Source: Bacteroidales bacterium (GTDB taxonomy: Bacteria > Bacteroidota > Bacteroidia > Bacteroidales > UBA1556). From it: 35,973 bases of DNA. The notes beneath the pieces were generated by a model. It did no database searches and was not told the DNA's origin. It saw nothing but the letters and a program-made list of their open reading frames with translations. This document shows positions 34,690 to 35,973 of the stretch, one piece after another (position 1 is the first letter of the stretch; every line of letters starts with the position of its first letter). The stretch lies in the NCBI GenBank assembly GCA_027064095.1, contig JAMOQI010000064.1:1-35973 (forward strand). Reading direction: 5' to 3'. The position numbers and the translations under genes were made by a program.

Positions 34690-35628
34690 ATGAAAAAAGT
34701 AACTGTTGTTGGAGCTGGAAATGTTGGTGCTACTTGCGCTGATGTTCTTGCTCAAAAAAACTTCTTAGATGAAGTTGTATTAATAGACATTAAAGAAGGT
34801 TTTGCAGAAGGTAAAGCTTTAGATATTTGGGAAGCTTCTGCTATTAATCATTTCGATACTCGTGTAAACGGTTATACTAATGATTACTCTAAAACTGCCG
34901 GATCAGAAGTTGTTGTAATTACTTCAGGTATCCCTCGTAGACCAGGTATGTCTCGTGATGATTTAATTTCTACCAATGCTAAAATAATGATGGATGTAGT
35001 AGGAAAAGTTACTAAATACTCTCCTGATGCAATTATTATAGTAGTAGCGAATCCATTAGATGTAATGACTTATGCAGCTCACAAAGCATCCGGAAAAGCA
35101 GCAAATAAAGTGTTTGGTATGGCTGGCATCTTAGATACAGCTCGTTATCGTTCTTTCTTAGCAACAGAAATTGGCGTATCTCCTAACGATATCCAAGCCC
35201 TATTAATGGGTGGACATGGTGATACAATGGTACCTTTACCACGTTACACTACTGTTGCTGGTATTCCTGTTACTAAATTAGTAGAAGCTGATAAATTAAA
35301 TGCAATTATTGACCGCACTAAAAAAGGTGGTGGTGAAATAGTTAAGCTTCTTGGTACTTCTGCATGGTATGCTCCTGGAGCTGCTGCTGCTCAAATGGTT
35401 GAATCAATCGTTAACAATCAAAAACATATCTTCCCAGTTTGTGTTCGTCTTGATGGACAATGGGGACAAAAAGGTGTTTATTTAGGTTCTCCAGTACGTT
35501 TAGGACGTGAAGGTATCGAAGAAATTATCGAAATCGACCTTAACGAAGAAGAAATGAAAGATATGGAAACTTCTTCTGCTGCCGTTAAATCTGTTATGGA
35601 TGTTTTTGATAGTATGAACTTGATATAA
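34690..35628 (+). CDS. mdh: Malate dehydrogenase (LDH-like type)
   Basis: A 312-residue NAD-dependent dehydrogenase interconverting malate and oxaloacetate. The nucleotide motif is VVGAGNVGAT at 6-15 with Asp33 ending strand 2, which favours NAD over NADP. Substrate arginines are in GIPRRPGMSRDD (Arg83 or Arg84, and Arg89), and the proton relay His176 is in MGGHGDTMVP. The Arg at the loop end is what separates MDH from lactate dehydrogenase, although the fold is the tetrameric LDH-like kind. It follows gltA after a terminator, so it likely has its own promoter, which I could not place. Together with MaeB and citrate synthase it links malate to the TCA cycle. Confidence 0.96.
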   Translation: MKKVTVVGAGNVGATCADVLAQKNFLDEVVLIDIKEGFAEGKALDIWEASAINHFDTRVNGYTNDYSKTAGSEVVVITSGIPRRPGMSRDDLISTNAKIMMDVVGKVTKYSPDAIIIVVANPLDVMTYAAHKASGKAANKVFGMAGILDTARYRSFLATEIGVSPNDIQALLMGGHGDTMVPLPRYTTVAGIPVTKLVEADKLNAIIDRTKKGGGEIVKLLGTSAWYAPGAAAAQMVESIVNNQKHIFPVCVRLDGQWGQKGVYLGSPVRLGREGIEEIIEIDLNEEEMKDMETSSAAVKSVMDVFDSMNLI

Positions 35629-35653
35629 TTATTCATTTTTCATAATAATTTAG

Positions 35654-35689
35654 CACCCTCACAATCTTATTTTGTGAGGGTGTTTTTTT
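35654..35689 (+). terminator. Intrinsic terminator of mdh
   Basis: A perfect 11-bp GC-rich stem, CACCCTCACAA (35654-35664) and its complement (35672-35682), with a 7-nt loop and seven Ts, 26 bases after the mdh stop. Confidence 0.92.
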
Positions 35690-35973
35690 GCTGATTATAA
35701 AAACTCGTTATTCCCTATGATTTAGAGAACGACAGTCCGTCTAATAACCTCCATTTATTTAGTTTATATTTGGTAAATTATCTAATTTTTAGCAAATATA
35801 AGCCTTTTTGGCGGTAGATTAATAAAACGGGGAATAAAATCTCAATAATATATGTTAGCTTAGAGTAGCTGATTTTAGGTTTGAGAGTAAGTATATAAGT
35901 AAAAAATATAGACAAAACTTCCTTTAGATAAACTCTTAGTTTTGATATTCCAATTATATTAATTAATCGGCGC
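35690..35973. other. Gene-free right edge of the window
   Basis: No ORF of useful length on either strand. The only structure is the dyad at 35765-35800. The next gene presumably starts beyond the window. Confidence 0.4.
35765..35800. repeat. 36-bp dyad with a -7-like box in each arm
   Basis: TATATTTGGTAAA (35765-35777) faces TTTAGCAAATATA (35788-35800); read on the opposite strand, the second arm differs at one of 13 positions. The spacer is 10 nt. Each arm contains TATATTTG, a match to TAnnTTTG, pointing inward. It could be an operator or a pair of convergent promoters; chance is possible in such AT-rich DNA. Confidence 0.4.

Noticed and set aside
28166..35628. A single malic enzyme, gltA and mdh operon
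   Set aside because: Strong intrinsic terminators after the second malic enzyme gene and after gltA make one common transcript unlikely.
35707..35837. GTTATTCCC and GGGGAATAA as ends of a small element
   Set aside because: Only eight bases pair, the flanks do not extend the match, and no target duplication is seen.
1..35973. tRNA, rRNA and CRISPR features
   Set aside because: No intergenic stretch shows a cloverleaf with a GTTCRA arm, rRNA-like conserved blocks, or regularly spaced direct repeats.

Overview
The window is AT-rich chromosomal DNA from a member of the Bacteroidota, most likely Bacteroidales or a close relative. The evidence is: promoter-like boxes of the form TAnnTTTG in front of several operons; few recognisable Shine-Dalgarno sequences; a type IX secretion sorting-domain remnant; a TonB-dependent receptor with a carboxypeptidase-like N-terminal domain; a YwqK/MORN-type repeat lipoprotein-like or secreted protein; a DUF2807 protein; and an ileS / DksA-like / lspA gene order. 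Almost everything is ordinary core genome. I see no rRNA, tRNA, CRISPR array, phage, complete insertion sequence or recognisable defence island.

Layout. 1-414 is non-coding and decayed. It holds a remnant of a T9SS C-terminal sorting domain and a 140-bp palindromic MITE-like element flanked by AATAAT repeats. 415-1593 (-) is a family 4 glycosyltransferase. 1952-7483 (+) is an ileS, DksA-like, lspA, SDR-epimerase operon. 7667-9272 (+) is an ATP-cone/PD-(D/E)XK nuclease-like protein followed by rsmA. 9276-12477 (-) holds an FKBP lipoprotein, rpmB, and a universal stress protein followed by cinA. 12752-14986 (+) is a nucleoside phosphorylase, a SirB1/transglutaminase-like protein and tadA. 15069-19388 (+) is a small membrane protein, a YfhO-type membrane protein and a second GT4 glycosyltransferase. 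19391-24633 (-) is a polyprenyl synthase, a 21-repeat MORN-like protein and a TonB-dependent receptor. 24839-26278 (+) is asnS. 26405-27913 (-) is a sirtuin and a DUF2807 protein.

The right end (28166-35628, +) is a central-carbon cluster: two tandem full-length MaeB-type malic enzymes (each malic enzyme fused to a phosphotransacetylase-like domain), a mitochondrial-type citrate synthase and malate dehydrogenase. Together these connect pyruvate, malate, oxaloacetate and citrate. Strong intrinsic terminators follow the second malic enzyme, citrate synthase and malate dehydrogenase, so these genes are probably separate transcription units rather than one operon.

The observations most worth a second look are the palindromic element with its flanking direct repeats, the secretion-tag remnant beside it, the tandem malic enzyme duplication, the eukaryote-like citrate synthase, the long MORN-like array in an operon with a receptor, a promoter that shares its -33 box with a terminator T-tract, and a 36-bp dyad in the gene-free right edge. 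I did not find a convincing undescribed system; the window is mainly housekeeping.
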